Origin: Bacteriovoracales bacterium | GTDB taxonomy: Bacteria > Bdellovibrionota > Bacteriovoracia > Bacteriovoracales > Bacteriovoracaceae | Direction: 5' to 3' | Assembly: GCA_007117175.1 (NCBI GenBank) | Contig: SKGZ01000280.1 | Location: 1-16,104, forward strand | Length of the DNA stretch: 16,104 nucleotides | In this document: one piece after another, positions 1-7,763 of the stretch | How the letters are laid out: each line of letters begins with the position of its first letter | Numbering within the stretch: position 1 is the first letter of the stretch | Notes under the pieces: model-generated | The model's database searches: none | What the model saw: the letters and a program-made list of their open reading frames with translations, nothing else | What the model was told of the DNA's origin: nothing | Program-made: the position numbers and the translations under genes

Positions 1-1116
1 ATAAGAGCTTATCAGTGGGCTGAGCAGGGAATGGTGGGCGTTATTCTTTGTGGGCGAGAGTTTATGAACTCTCTTGATGAATCATCAATGGAAGAGGTTA
101 AGATGGCGATCAGGTCAGAACCTTGGTTGAATGATTACTTTGACATTGGTGAGAAATACATTAGAACAAAAAACGGAAGAGTAAAATATGTCTTTTCAGG
201 GTTAAGGCATAATCTTGACAGCATTAAATCTAAGGCTAGGATACTGTTAGCTTGGTTAGATGAAGCAGAAGCAGTTAGCGAAGCAGCTTATAAAAAGTTA
301 ATTCCCACGGTAAGAGAAGAGGGAAGTGAGATCTGGATTACCTGGAACCCTGAAAAAAAGGGAAGCCCAACAGATAAAAGATTTGGCGATGGGAAAGGTG
401 AAGAAACTAAACACGCCACAATGAATTGGTCAGATAACCCATATTTCCCAGAAGTGCTAAACAGAGAAAGATTGCGTGATGAAAAATATCTATCACCAGA
501 AGAATATGCTCACATTTGGGAAGGTGCATATCTTGAGGTTTCGACTTCTCAAGTGCTAAAAGGCAAGTGGACGGTCAGTGACTTTAAACCGTCAGATGAT
601 TGGGGCGGCCCTTACTTTGGCGCTGATTGGGGTTATTCAGTTGATCCCACAACACTGGTCAAGTGCTATCTTGAAAAGCACGACAGGGACGACTACACGC
701 TGTATATTGAGAAAGAGGCTTACGGTGCTGGTGTTGAAACTCTTGAAATACCCAAGCTATTTGATTCCATTAAGGAGTCGAGAGATCACTTAATTAGGGG
801 CGACAGCGCCAGGCCTGAAATTATAAGCTACTTATTATCTCAAGGATTTAAAATTGAAAAATCCAAAAAAGGTGCCGGATCTGTAATTGATGGTGTCGAT
901 TTCTTCAAGAGATTGAGAAGAATTGTAATTAATGAGCGTTGCAAGTACACTATTGAAGAGGCCAAGAGTTGGAGCTATAAGACAGACAAGCTCACTGGTG
1001 AACCTTTACCAATACTTAAAGATGGTGACGATCATATATGGGACGCTGTAAGATATGCACTTGAACCGTTCATTAAATCTAAAAAGACTAAACGAGTATT
1101 TATAGGAAAAGCGTAA
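1..1116 (+). CDS. terL: Phage terminase large subunit (5' partial)
   Basis: ATP-driven DNA packaging motor and headful/cos nuclease that docks on the portal. The frame is open from base 1; the first ATG, at 31, is inside the protein, so the true start and the Walker A motif lie upstream. Counting from that ATG: an AREF-like segment (CGREF, residues 7-11) typical of the terminase ATPase; Walker B hydrophobic strand ending in LDEAE (D77, E78); a coupling motif IWITWNP at 101-107. The RNase H-like nuclease domain follows, with its first acidic residue in GADWG (D199), a second in RGDSA (D258) and a C-terminal pair in DGDDHIWD (D334, D338). All expected metal-binding acids are present, so the nuclease looks intact. 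The stop codon shares one base with the portal start (TAATG), giving translational coupling. Family assignment is firm; the cos versus pac packaging mode cannot be told. Confidence 0.95.
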   Translation: MRAYQWAEQGMVGVILCGREFMNSLDESSMEEVKMAIRSEPWLNDYFDIGEKYIRTKNGRVKYVFSGLRHNLDSIKSKARILLAWLDEAEAVSEAAYKKLIPTVREEGSEIWITWNPEKKGSPTDKRFGDGKGEETKHATMNWSDNPYFPEVLNRERLRDEKYLSPEEYAHIWEGAYLEVSTSQVLKGKWTVSDFKPSDDWGGPYFGADWGYSVDPTTLVKCYLEKHDRDDYTLYIEKEAYGAGVETLEIPKLFDSIKESRDHLIRGDSARPEIISYLLSQGFKIEKSKKGAGSVIDGVDFFKRLRRIVINERCKYTIEEAKSWSYKTDKLTGEPLPILKDGDDHIWDAVRYALEPFIKSKKTKRVFIGKA

Positions 1117-2393
1117 TGTTTAAGTTTTTATCTCCAAAAGTAAAAAAATCATCCACTCAAGCATCTTTTAAAATATCTGATCTTTATCCCAACTATTCAA
1201 CCTCAGCACTTTGGTCAATATGGCAAGCATCTAAAGCTGTAAGAGATGGTTTTGAGAATAATGTTTATGTATATGCTTGCGTAGACAAGAGATCAAAAGC
1301 CGCTTCAAGCGTCCCACTTACATCAACAAGAAATGAAAAACCTTATCCAGATTCAAGACTTTTAAAACTTCTTAAAGCCCCCAACCCTGAAATGAGCGAG
1401 TCAGACCTTCTTGAGTTTATCGTTGCCAATCTTGACCTTTGTGGAAATGCTTATTTTAAAATTGTTAAAAGCGGCACAGGTGTACCATTAGAGTTATGGC
1501 CATTAGAAGCTGGCGAGATTGAACCGCAAAGGGCAAAGAATGCTGACAAGTTTATTACTCATTACAGATATAGGGGAACAAAAACTTTAAAAGCAGAAGA
1601 GGTATTACACTTTAAGTATAACCATCCAATAGAACGCATGACAGGTATTGCACCATTAAAGCCTGCAGGTAATAGCGTTGACGTAGACAATGAGGCAGCA
1701 TCTTGGCAAAAGATTAGTTACCAAAATAGAGGTGTTCCCGATGGAATTTTTACTCTCGATGGGGAAATTGGCCCCGAAGAGTATGAAGAAGCACGAAGGC
1801 AAGTAAAGCTTGAATACACTCAAAACGGTAGGGAACCTTGGGTTTTGGCAAATGCAAAGTTTCAGCAACTTAGCTTAAATCCTGTAGAGCTAGATTTTAT
1901 CAATTCAAGAAAAATGACCAGATCTGAAATATGCACAGCATTTGGCGTTCCTGAACCAATGATAGGTATTTATGAAAATGCTACTTTGGCAAACATTGAG
2001 ACAGCTAGAAAAATATTTTGGCTAGATACTATTATCCCTCTTTTAAATCTCATTCAAGATCAAATCATGTTAAAACTTTCACCACAGTTTAACACTGACG
2101 AGGTTATATCTTTTGATTTTTCAAACGTGCCTGCACTACAAGAGTCGTACAAAGAGAAACTTGAAGAAGCCAGATTGCTCCACGAGTTAGGCGTTCCACT
2201 TACGGAGATCAACGAAAGATTAGAGCTTGGATTAAAAGTTGAGAATATACCAGGCGCAGATATTGGTTATATATCCCAAGGTAAGATACCCACCGATTTT
2301 GATATGTCAGAACTAAACTTATTTAATTCGCAAGAAAAAATTGACCTTAAATCATTGAGAGATATTGCTTATGGCAACCGTGGGCAAGAATAA
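1116..2393 (+). CDS. Portal protein, HK97 family
   Basis: Forms the dodecameric ring at one capsid vertex through which DNA enters and leaves. At 425 residues it has the usual length of HK97-type portals. Recognisable family features are the early NNVYVYACVDKRSKAASSVP segment, the GNAYFKI strand around residue 110, HFKYNHP with the following PLKPAG near 165-185, and the ICTAFGVPEPMIG loop with a long helical region after it (residues about 275-320). The start ATG overlaps the terminase stop by one base and is preceded by AGGAAA at 1104-1109. The C-terminal 23 bases overlap the MuF gene. No anomaly seen; the assignment rests on motif pattern and on position directly after TerL. Confidence 0.95.
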   Translation: MFKFLSPKVKKSSTQASFKISDLYPNYSTSALWSIWQASKAVRDGFENNVYVYACVDKRSKAASSVPLTSTRNEKPYPDSRLLKLLKAPNPEMSESDLLEFIVANLDLCGNAYFKIVKSGTGVPLELWPLEAGEIEPQRAKNADKFITHYRYRGTKTLKAEEVLHFKYNHPIERMTGIAPLKPAGNSVDVDNEAASWQKISYQNRGVPDGIFTLDGEIGPEEYEEARRQVKLEYTQNGREPWVLANAKFQQLSLNPVELDFINSRKMTRSEICTAFGVPEPMIGIYENATLANIETARKIFWLDTIIPLLNLIQDQIMLKLSPQFNTDEVISFDFSNVPALQESYKEKLEEARLLHELGVPLTEINERLELGLKVENIPGADIGYISQGKIPTDFDMSELNLFNSQEKIDLKSLRDIAYGNRGQE

Positions 2394-3120
2394 TCGCCAG
2401 CAAGAGCGACGAGAGCAAGAAGCTATACGCTCCAGGAGCGAGTCCGGTTTGAGGCGAAGGGTGAGAGTTGAAATTTTAAAAACCATGAGGGATATGGCCA
2501 AGAAATTTGAGACTGATGGTGACTTAGGTGTCGATCAAGTTTTTCAAGATCACGAAAAAAGGTCATTCGAGCTGATTGGTAGTTACCAAAAAAGAGTTGC
2601 AGAGCTTGCAGGCAGAAGGACGGCCGAAGAAATAGATAAGGTGAAAAAAAAGCTGAATGATGAGTTTCAAAGAGAAGTTCAGGATTACTTGCAAAACGAT
2701 GGGTCTAAAAACATACAGAAAGTAACAAATACTACAAGAAAGCAGGTTCGAAATATTATTGCTACTGGACAGTTAGACAATCTTAGTTCTTATGAGATTC
2801 GCAAAAGAATCGAACAGCTATCGGTGCAATTCTCTCTCGCTAGAAGTGCAATGATTGCAAGAACAGAGATCGGTATTGCTTACTCTAAAGGTTCTTATGC
2901 TGCTGCAAAAACTTCTGGGGTTAGCATGAAAAAAGAATGGGTATCTGCTCCTGGGGAAAATGCTAGGGAGTTTCATCAAGACTTAGATGGCGAACAGCTT
3001 GAAATGGAAGAGTATTTCAACGATGGCTTTTCTCAACTTTTATACCCAAGAGATCCAAACGCTAATCCAGAAAGCATTATAAACTGTCGATGTGCTGTGG
3101 TTTACGTCACAGAAGATTAG
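2371..3120 (+). CDS. MuF/SPP1 gp7-like head morphogenesis protein
   Basis: Minor head protein of the phage Mu gpF / SPP1 gp7 family, which binds the portal and is packaged in small copy number inside the head. The first 130 residues are highly charged and probably helical. The MuF domain occupies the C-terminal half: MIARTE (161-166), G-S-Y-A-A-A-K after it, W190, R199 and H202, DG (206-207), and the closing INCRC (237-241) that marks the family. The ATG at 2371 is preferred to the in-frame TTG at 2365 because the GAGAG at about 2358-2362 is better spaced for it. It overlaps the portal gene by 23 bases. Codons VKKK at residues 91-94 contain A AAA AAG, but a -1 slip there would hit a stop after two codons. 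No toxin or polymorphic C-terminal extension is attached, unlike some MuF proteins. Confidence 0.93.
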   Translation: MATVGKNNRQQERREQEAIRSRSESGLRRRVRVEILKTMRDMAKKFETDGDLGVDQVFQDHEKRSFELIGSYQKRVAELAGRRTAEEIDKVKKKLNDEFQREVQDYLQNDGSKNIQKVTNTTRKQVRNIIATGQLDNLSSYEIRKRIEQLSVQFSLARSAMIARTEIGIAYSKGSYAAAKTSGVSMKKEWVSAPGENAREFHQDLDGEQLEMEEYFNDGFSQLLYPRDPNANPESIINCRCAVVYVTED

Positions 3121-3162
3121 ACAAATTTAAAAAAACAGTTAATATAAAATAAAGGGTAAGAT

Positions 3163-3888
3163 ATGGACAATCAGCAAGCTATCGCAAATTACATCGCAGC
3201 ACAAATTATTAAAAAGCGTGATATTGAAAGCATTGTCAAAGAGTGTCAAAATATTGACTTCTCAAAAAAGATCCCAGGAAACAAAGAAATCAAAACATAC
3301 AATCTTAAAGACATTGAGCAAGATGGTATGACATTTAAAGGCTATGCATCTACTTGGTCTATGGACGAGACAAGAGACATCATCAAGCCCGGAGCATTCA
3401 AAAGATCAATAGATACAAGATTTGCAGCAAATAAAATTAAAGTTTTATGGCAACACTTTGAACCCATCGGTATTCCTGTCGTCATGAGAGAAGATGAAAA
3501 AGGCTTGTGGACTGAAACTAAATTGTCAGATACTCAGCTAGGCCGAGATGCAATGACTCTTATTAAAGATAAGGTCATAGATAGAATGTCTATCGGTTTT
3601 TCAATCCCTGCAGGGAAAGCAGATCTAGCGGAGGACGGAATCACAAGAACTATTTACGAGGCCAAACTTTACGAGTATTCTTTGGTTACTTTTCCTGCAA
3701 ATGAAGAGGCAGTCATAGAAATGGCCTCAAGGTTGGCAAGAAACTTAAACAGTGAAACAATAAGCCAAGAATCTAAATCAAAAATTAAAAATCTTTTCAA
3801 GGACTCGTCACTAGACACTCCTAACATTGACTCGAATATAATTCACTCAATGAAAGAACTAAAAACCATATTACAAAAAAGGAACTAA
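3163..3888 (+). CDS. Prohead maturation protease, HK97 gp4 family (S78)
   Basis: Serine protease packaged in the prohead, where it removes the capsid protein's N-terminal scaffold domain and then itself. The fold signature is visible in order: FKGYAST (58-64), the D-I-I-K-P-G-A-F loop (72-79), LWQHF with presumed catalytic His98, RMSIGF with presumed catalytic Ser143, and LYEYSLVTFPAN (169-180) carrying the acidic residue E171 near the third catalytic position. It has 241 residues, with a poorly conserved tail after about 190 that may be self-cleaved. The start ATG is preceded by AAAGGGTAAG (3151-3160). The 42-base AT-rich gap before it is one of the few gaps in the block. It lies two bases from its substrate gene, the major capsid protein. 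Confidence 0.95.
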   Translation: MDNQQAIANYIAAQIIKKRDIESIVKECQNIDFSKKIPGNKEIKTYNLKDIEQDGMTFKGYASTWSMDETRDIIKPGAFKRSIDTRFAANKIKVLWQHFEPIGIPVVMREDEKGLWTETKLSDTQLGRDAMTLIKDKVIDRMSIGFSIPAGKADLAEDGITRTIYEAKLYEYSLVTFPANEEAVIEMASRLARNLNSETISQESKSKIKNLFKDSSLDTPNIDSNIIHSMKELKTILQKRN

Positions 3889-3890
3889 TT

Positions 3891-5156
3891 ATGGATTTAA
3901 CAAAACAGTTTGAAGAACTTAGTGGTGAGCTTAAAGACTTAGTAATTAAGCAAAACGATGAAATCAAATCTCACGGAAAATCAACAAGCGAGACTTCGAA
4001 AAAATTATCAGAAGTTGAAAAAAAATACAATGAAGCTGTAGCTGACTTGTCTACAAACAACACTGAAATGAAGAAAAGAATTGAAGAACTTGAGAAAAAA
4101 GCCGGTAGAATGGGAATGGGTTCAAGTGATCAGAAATTAAAACTATCTGCTGCTGATCAATTCATCATTTCAAAGCAGTATGAAAACGCCAAAAATTCAG
4201 GACGAAACACAGTTGACTCTGTGACTATGAACTCTGTATTTAAAGCACGTTATGCAACCGCAGAAGAAATCAAGCAACTTGCGGATCTCGTTGGTGATGC
4301 CGCTGTTGGTGAAGCACTCGTACAACCAGAGCGAGACATGAATATCTATAGAGATCCTAACTATAGAATCAATCATGTTCGTGACATTATGAACGTCACA
4401 ACTACACAAAGCGATGCTGTTGAATACATTCAGCACGTAGACAAGTTTGCTCAGGCCGCATCTCAAGAAGGACAGTTTGGAACAAAAAACCAAACAGAGC
4501 TAGAATTCAAACTTGAAAAAGCACCAGTCGAAACTATCGCTTCTTGGATTCCAGTATCTCGTCAAATATTGTCAGATGCAGGGATGCTTAAGAGTTATAT
4601 CGACAATGAACTTCTTCACGCTCTTAGAGTTGAGGAGGATCGACAAGTTCTTTTTGGCGACGGTCAAGACAATGACTTGACTGGTATTTTCAACACCACA
4701 GGCGTTCAAGATCAAGGCTTCCTAACTGGAACCGACAATAAGGTTGACCAGATTAGACGGGCCATGGCCAAAGTTCGAGTTGATCACTACATGTCCACAG
4801 GTGTTATGCTTAATCCAGAAGATTGGGCAGATATTGAGCTTCTTAAAGATAGCAACGATGGCCAATATCTTTACGCTGTTGTTTCAAATGTCGCTGCCGG
4901 TGCTCAGCCGGTTCTTTACAGAGTGCCAGTGATTGAATCAACCGCAATGAACAAAGATGAGTTCTTAACAGGTGATTTCCAGATGGGTGCAAGAATCTTT
5001 GATAGAGAGCAATCTAATATCAGAGTTTCAGAGCATCACGCTGATTACTTCATCAAGAACGGAGTGGCAATTCTTGCAGAAGAAAGACTTGCACTTACAG
5101 TTAATAGACCTAAAGCATTTTGCAAAGGTTCTTTAATTGCTGACCCTGGGGCCTAA
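3891..5156 (+). CDS. Major capsid protein, HK97 gp5 fold, with N-terminal scaffold domain
   Basis: Builds the icosahedral shell. Residues 1-75 are rich in K, E, S and L, with heptad-like spacing (for example KKRIEELEKK at 61-70), and form the coiled-coil delta/scaffold domain expected to be cut off by the upstream protease. A linker rich in G, M and S follows, then the HK97 core from about residue 110. Typical core features are YRINHVRDIMNV (158-169), SWIPVSRQIL around 218-227, EEDRQVLFGDG around 252-262, and the late ESTAMN and RVSEHHADYF segments. At 421 residues it has the family length and needs no separate scaffold gene. AAGGA at 3879-3883 precedes the ATG. It is followed by a strong intrinsic terminator (5168-5195), so this gene ends a high-expression segment. 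The exact cleavage site cannot be read from sequence alone. Confidence 0.97.
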   Translation: MDLTKQFEELSGELKDLVIKQNDEIKSHGKSTSETSKKLSEVEKKYNEAVADLSTNNTEMKKRIEELEKKAGRMGMGSSDQKLKLSAADQFIISKQYENAKNSGRNTVDSVTMNSVFKARYATAEEIKQLADLVGDAAVGEALVQPERDMNIYRDPNYRINHVRDIMNVTTTQSDAVEYIQHVDKFAQAASQEGQFGTKNQTELEFKLEKAPVETIASWIPVSRQILSDAGMLKSYIDNELLHALRVEEDRQVLFGDGQDNDLTGIFNTTGVQDQGFLTGTDNKVDQIRRAMAKVRVDHYMSTGVMLNPEDWADIELLKDSNDGQYLYAVVSNVAAGAQPVLYRVPVIESTAMNKDEFLTGDFQMGARIFDREQSNIRVSEHHADYFIKNGVAILAEERLALTVNRPKAFCKGSLIADPGA

Positions 5157-5167
5157 TCCAAAAAGTT

Positions 5168-5195
5168 AAGGGGGGCTTAAATGCCCCTCTTTTTT
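5168..5195 (+). terminator. Intrinsic terminator/attenuator after the capsid gene
   Basis: An inverted repeat pairs AAGGGGGGC (5168-5176) with GCCCCTCTT (5183-5191) across the six-base loop TTAAAT: nine base pairs including one G-T. A T run follows directly (5192-5195). It lies 11 bases after the capsid stop codon and ends five bases before the next start codon. Because the head-tail genes continue on the same strand, it probably attenuates rather than fully stops transcription. It is the clearest terminator in the window. Confidence 0.88.
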
Positions 5196-5200
5196 AAACT

Positions 5201-5389
5201 ATGAAAGTAAAAGTGATCAAAAGCTATTCAGGTAAGGAAGGTTGGTGTGTAAAAGGCACTATTCTTGACGTTGACAAAGAACGTGCTGAACTCCTGATAA
5301 AAGAGGGCCGTGCCGTAAAAGTCAAAAAACCAAAAAATTCAAAAGTAGAAAAAGAAATCAAAGTTATAGGGCCGGAGGAAATTAAATGA
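5201..5389 (+). CDS. Small head-region protein of unknown function (62 aa)
   Basis: A 62-residue basic protein. It resembles the small conserved proteins often found between capsid and connector genes: a short beta start (KVKVIKSYSG), a G-T-I-L-D-V segment, then E-R-A-E-L-L-I-K-E-G-R-A-V, followed by a Lys-rich tail. This pattern (a strand pair, then a helix of the ERAeeLI..G type) is known in many phages, but no firm function has been assigned. The start is odd: the 16 bases before the ATG are the terminator's 3' arm and T run, with no Shine-Dalgarno. It ends in an ATGA overlap with the connector gene, whose ribosome site GGAGG lies inside its last codons. It may be translated weakly. The reading frame is likely real because of that overlap and the good codon pattern. 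Confidence 0.65.
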   Translation: MKVKVIKSYSGKEGWCVKGTILDVDKERAELLIKEGRAVKVKKPKNSKVEKEIKVIGPEEIK

Positions 5390-6060
5390 TTATTTCAAAT
5401 TTAGGCCCCACTTTCCAAGGTTCTACAGAATACTTTCAAGGTGTAATAAATCCACTCCAAGCATTAACGCCCGCTTGTGGCTATGGGCAAGTTAAAGCAA
5501 TATTAAGGCTTACAGACGACGACATTATAATTAATGCAGAAGAGTATGACACCAGGGATGAGATTGAAGATCTCATAATTGTGGCTACAGAAGCCGCTCA
5601 CAAGTTCACATTATTTGAACACGCAAAAAGAGAGATTGAAATCAGGTATGATGTGCATCCGTATAAAAGAAATTTTTACGATGGCCTTACTCCACTTGGA
5701 ATGATTTTTGCCTCATGGGTTGAATTGAGTGTTTATCCAATCATCTCAATAGATGATGTAAGACTTTATTTTGAAGATGATACTGAACTTGAAGTTACAA
5801 ATTTTCGAGAAGATCTTTTAAGTAAGCCTGCCAGAATTAAACTTGATAGAAAAACAGTAAGGATTAGCAATGATCTGGCATCATTCAGAGTAAAGGTTAC
5901 TGCAGGCCCTAAAAATATTGAAAAAAAGAGTTATGAGCGAGCTGTAGCACAGCTTGCCGCATATATGTACGACAACACTGGATGCTCTACAAAAAATGCA
6001 ATGAAGGAAAGTGGAGCACTTGATATGCTCAGAAAGTATCAACTCAAAAGAGGCTTGTAA
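5386..6060 (+). CDS. Head-tail connector (HK97 gp6 / phiE125 gp8-like)
   Basis: Adaptor ring protein that binds under the portal after packaging. After a roughly 30-residue unusual N-terminus, the family pattern starts: YGQVKAILRLTDDDIIIN (33-50) followed by D-E-I-E-D-L-I-I-V-A-T-E-A-A, the helical hairpin of gp6-type connectors. Next come a proline-bounded strand segment (VYPIISIDDVRLYF, around 118-131), a long acidic stretch, the AG turn before a second helix, and ERAVAQLAAYMYDNTG near 184-199. 224 residues is within family range. GGAGG (5374-5378) precedes the ATG, and the gene overlaps its upstream neighbour by four bases. Assignment rests on pattern plus position before the closure protein. 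Confidence 0.85.
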   Translation: MIISNLGPTFQGSTEYFQGVINPLQALTPACGYGQVKAILRLTDDDIIINAEEYDTRDEIEDLIIVATEAAHKFTLFEHAKREIEIRYDVHPYKRNFYDGLTPLGMIFASWVELSVYPIISIDDVRLYFEDDTELEVTNFREDLLSKPARIKLDRKTVRISNDLASFRVKVTAGPKNIEKKSYERAVAQLAAYMYDNTGCSTKNAMKESGALDMLRKYQLKRGL

Positions 6061-6383
6061 TGAAGTGCTGCTATAAGCTAAGGCAAGTCATTGAGATTCA
6101 AGAAAAAACAGAAACCTTGGATGCCAATGGCGCAAGGTCTTTCACCTGGTCAACTAAATTTAAAACAAGAGCAGAGGTAAGGGCGCTTAGAGGTAGCGAA
6201 AGATTTCAATCTGATAGGCTTGAAAATCCTGTATCCTACAAGATGATTACTCGATTTAAAAACGTATCACATAGCGATAGAGTTTTATATAAGGGCCGAA
6301 TCTTTAATATCATTCACATAATTGACATAGACGAAATGAGGCGATTCTTGGAGTTGCACCTTGATACTGGAGTTGCATCATGA
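6060..6383 (+). CDS. Head closure / head-tail adaptor protein (HK97 gp7 / SPP1 gp16-like)
   Basis: Small stopper protein that seals the filled capsid below the connector ring. At 107 residues it matches the family length. It shows the typical beta-barrel signature: I-E-I-Q-E-K at residues 11-16, a D-A-N-G-A turn, W-S-T-K-F-K-T-R-A-E-V-R-A-L, the YKMITRFK strand, RVLYKGRIFNI and a closing LELHLD. The start ATG overlaps the connector stop by one base (TAATG), with AAGAGG at 6048-6053. It ends in an ATGA overlap with the gp10-like gene. Confidence 0.87.
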   Translation: MKCCYKLRQVIEIQEKTETLDANGARSFTWSTKFKTRAEVRALRGSERFQSDRLENPVSYKMITRFKNVSHSDRVLYKGRIFNIIHIIDIDEMRRFLELHLDTGVAS

Positions 6384-6859
6384 AGGTAAAAGGACTGGAG
6401 CAGCTTTTAAAAAACTTTGATAAGATTGGAAAAAACGCAACGAAAGAATGCCAAGACATTATCAACAAGACGGCCTTAAATGTTCACGCTACAGCAGTAA
6501 AAAAAGTCCAAGCACCCGGCAAAGGAAGGACTTACGATACAACTTTTTTTATCATGGGTGGGAGAGTTATTCCCGGCCCTTTAAGAACAGGCCAGAATTT
6601 ATCGCCTACTCACACAGCATCTAAGCCTGGTGATCCTCCAGCGTCTGATACTGGTATTGGCGCAAGTTCAATAAAGTTTAGATTTGGTAAATTGCAAGCT
6701 GATGTGTGGACAGATAAAGATTATATGGCATGGCTTGAGTACGGCACAAGAAGGGTTGCTCCAAGACCTTGGTTAAATCCTTCCCTAAACGAAAACAGAA
6801 AAGCATTTTTCGACTCTCTCCATGGCTTGGTTGATAGGCTGTACAAGGGGCTAAATTGA
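6380..6859 (+). CDS. HK97 gp10-like neck/tail protein
   Basis: Member of the HK97 gp10 family, found in the neck genes of siphoviruses; its precise role in tail completion is not settled for all members. The 159-residue protein opens with an amphipathic helix (G-L-E-Q-L-L-K-N-F-D-K-I), then PLRTGQNL with S-K-P-G-D-P-P (84-90), and the diagnostic AWLEYGTRRVAPRPWLNPSL motif near 117-136. A GGAG at 6369-6372 serves the ATG, which overlaps the previous stop by four bases. It is followed by a TTGA overlap with the tail terminator gene. Confidence 0.9.
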   Translation: MKVKGLEQLLKNFDKIGKNATKECQDIINKTALNVHATAVKKVQAPGKGRTYDTTFFIMGGRVIPGPLRTGQNLSPTHTASKPGDPPASDTGIGASSIKFRFGKLQADVWTDKDYMAWLEYGTRRVAPRPWLNPSLNENRKAFFDSLHGLVDRLYKGLN

Positions 6860-7323
6860 ACGATATTCAAGATGCAATTTATAAAAGACTTGTAGATTAC
6901 TCGCCTTTAGATAATGTATTAGCGAGATATGAAACATTTCAAGGAACTAAACTTGCTCAACCTGCAATTTATATTGACGCTCCTCAACCAGAGAAGTCAG
7001 AGCACAGCAGCTTTTTTCCATATATCACCATGGGAGATGATACACTAAACCAGTGGGACACAGACACCAGCGAAGGTTATGAAACAACGATAAATATTAG
7101 GTGCTGGTCAAGAGGTAATACTGAAAATGGATATACTAGCCCAAGAAGGCAAGCTAAGGAAATCCAATCACATATAAGAGATGCCTTACACCAGTTTGAA
7201 TTATTAGTTGATGGGCAAGATACAGTTTTGTGCCATTTTGAAAACGCTAGCACAATACAAGACCCAGATGGTAAAACCATCCAAGGCTTAACTACTTTTA
7301 GATTGATTACTGATAACGCATAA
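6856..7323 (+). CDS. Tail terminator/completion protein (DUF3168, gp17-like)
   Basis: Caps the head-proximal end of the tail tube and joins it to the neck. The 155-residue protein follows the DUF3168 pattern: I-Q-D-A-I-Y-K-R-L at the start, L-A-Q-P-A-I-Y-I-D near residues 32-40, TTINIRCWSR in the middle, then the E-I-Q-S-H-I-R-D-A-L helix and a closing TTFRLIT strand. The start codon is TTG at 6856, not ATG. It overlaps the upstream stop (TTGA), has AAGGGG at 6845-6850 at a good distance, and no ATG occurs near the expected N-terminus. A rare start on a low-copy protein fits its six-per-virion stoichiometry, but that link is inference. Confidence 0.88.
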   Translation: MNDIQDAIYKRLVDYSPLDNVLARYETFQGTKLAQPAIYIDAPQPEKSEHSSFFPYITMGDDTLNQWDTDTSEGYETTINIRCWSRGNTENGYTSPRRQAKEIQSHIRDALHQFELLVDGQDTVLCHFENASTIQDPDGKTIQGLTTFRLITDNA

Positions 7324-7341
7324 CTTAGAATTAAATAAAAC

Positions 7342-7350
7342 GGAGGGAGT
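7342..7350 (+). promoter_or_regulatory. Strong ribosome binding site for the tail tube gene
   Basis: GGAGGGAGT at 7342-7350 sits just before the ATG at 7354 and follows an AT-rich leader (ATTAAATAAAA). It is one of the best Shine-Dalgarno matches in the block, as expected for a protein made in hundreds of copies per virion. Confidence 0.75.
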
Positions 7351-7353
7351 CAC

Positions 7354-7758
7354 ATGAAATATAGCGGAAGAAAATTATTGCTCAAAAAAGGATCAACTGT
7401 AGTTGGTGCTCTTAGAACAAAGTCATTCACAATTAACAATGAGCCTATCGATGTGACAACCGATGATGATGATGGTTACAGAAAACTTTTGGCCGATGCT
7501 GCAGGGAAAAGTATTGATGCCTCATTTGAAGGTTTATTTGAAGGTGAAGATTTGATAGCAGCTGCAGAAGGGCAAGGCGACTTGCTTGCAGAGTACACAA
7601 TCGAACTTCCAAGTGGTGGTGATATAACAGGCGACTTTTTCTTTGCTTCCCTTGAGGTCAGTGGTGAATATGAAGATGCTGTACAAATATCGGGTGAACT
7701 ACAATCGAGTGGTGAGTGGACTTATACACCAGCATCAGCACCTAGTGGGGGCGTTTAA
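7354..7758 (+). CDS. Major tail tube protein
   Basis: Polymerises into the tail tube through which DNA passes. The 134-residue sequence has the pattern of short tube proteins (TP901-1/GTA type): N-terminal strands with S-G-R-K-L-L-L-K-K-G, FTINNEPIDVTTDDDDGYRK (residues 26-45) with its acidic loop, a G-K-S-I-D-A-S-F-E-G strand, and late strands S-L-E-V-S-G-E-Y-E-D-A-V and FTIN-like repeats. No C-terminal Ig-like domain is attached and no sheath gene is nearby, so the tail is non-contractile. Position between terminator and chaperone genes supports the call. The protein is acidic (many D and E), unlike its neighbours. Confidence 0.88.
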   Translation: MKYSGRKLLLKKGSTVVGALRTKSFTINNEPIDVTTDDDDGYRKLLADAAGKSIDASFEGLFEGEDLIAAAEGQGDLLAEYTIELPSGGDITGDFFFASLEVSGEYEDAVQISGELQSSGEWTYTPASAPSGGV

Positions 7759-7763
7759 AAACT

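Noticed and set aside
2641..2664. A second in-frame A AAA AAG heptamer in the MuF gene
   Set aside because: A -1 slip here gives only two codons (Ala-Glu) before TGA, so it has no coding extension. It shows that the heptamer alone is weak evidence in A-rich DNA; the chaperone case rests on the downstream frame.
3118..3150. Promoter-like TAGACA and TATAAA (19-base spacing) before the protease gene
   Set aside because: A transcript from it would start at about 3155, inside the Shine-Dalgarno of the protease gene, leaving no usable leader. The AT-rich gap is better seen as an unstructured ribosome-loading region.
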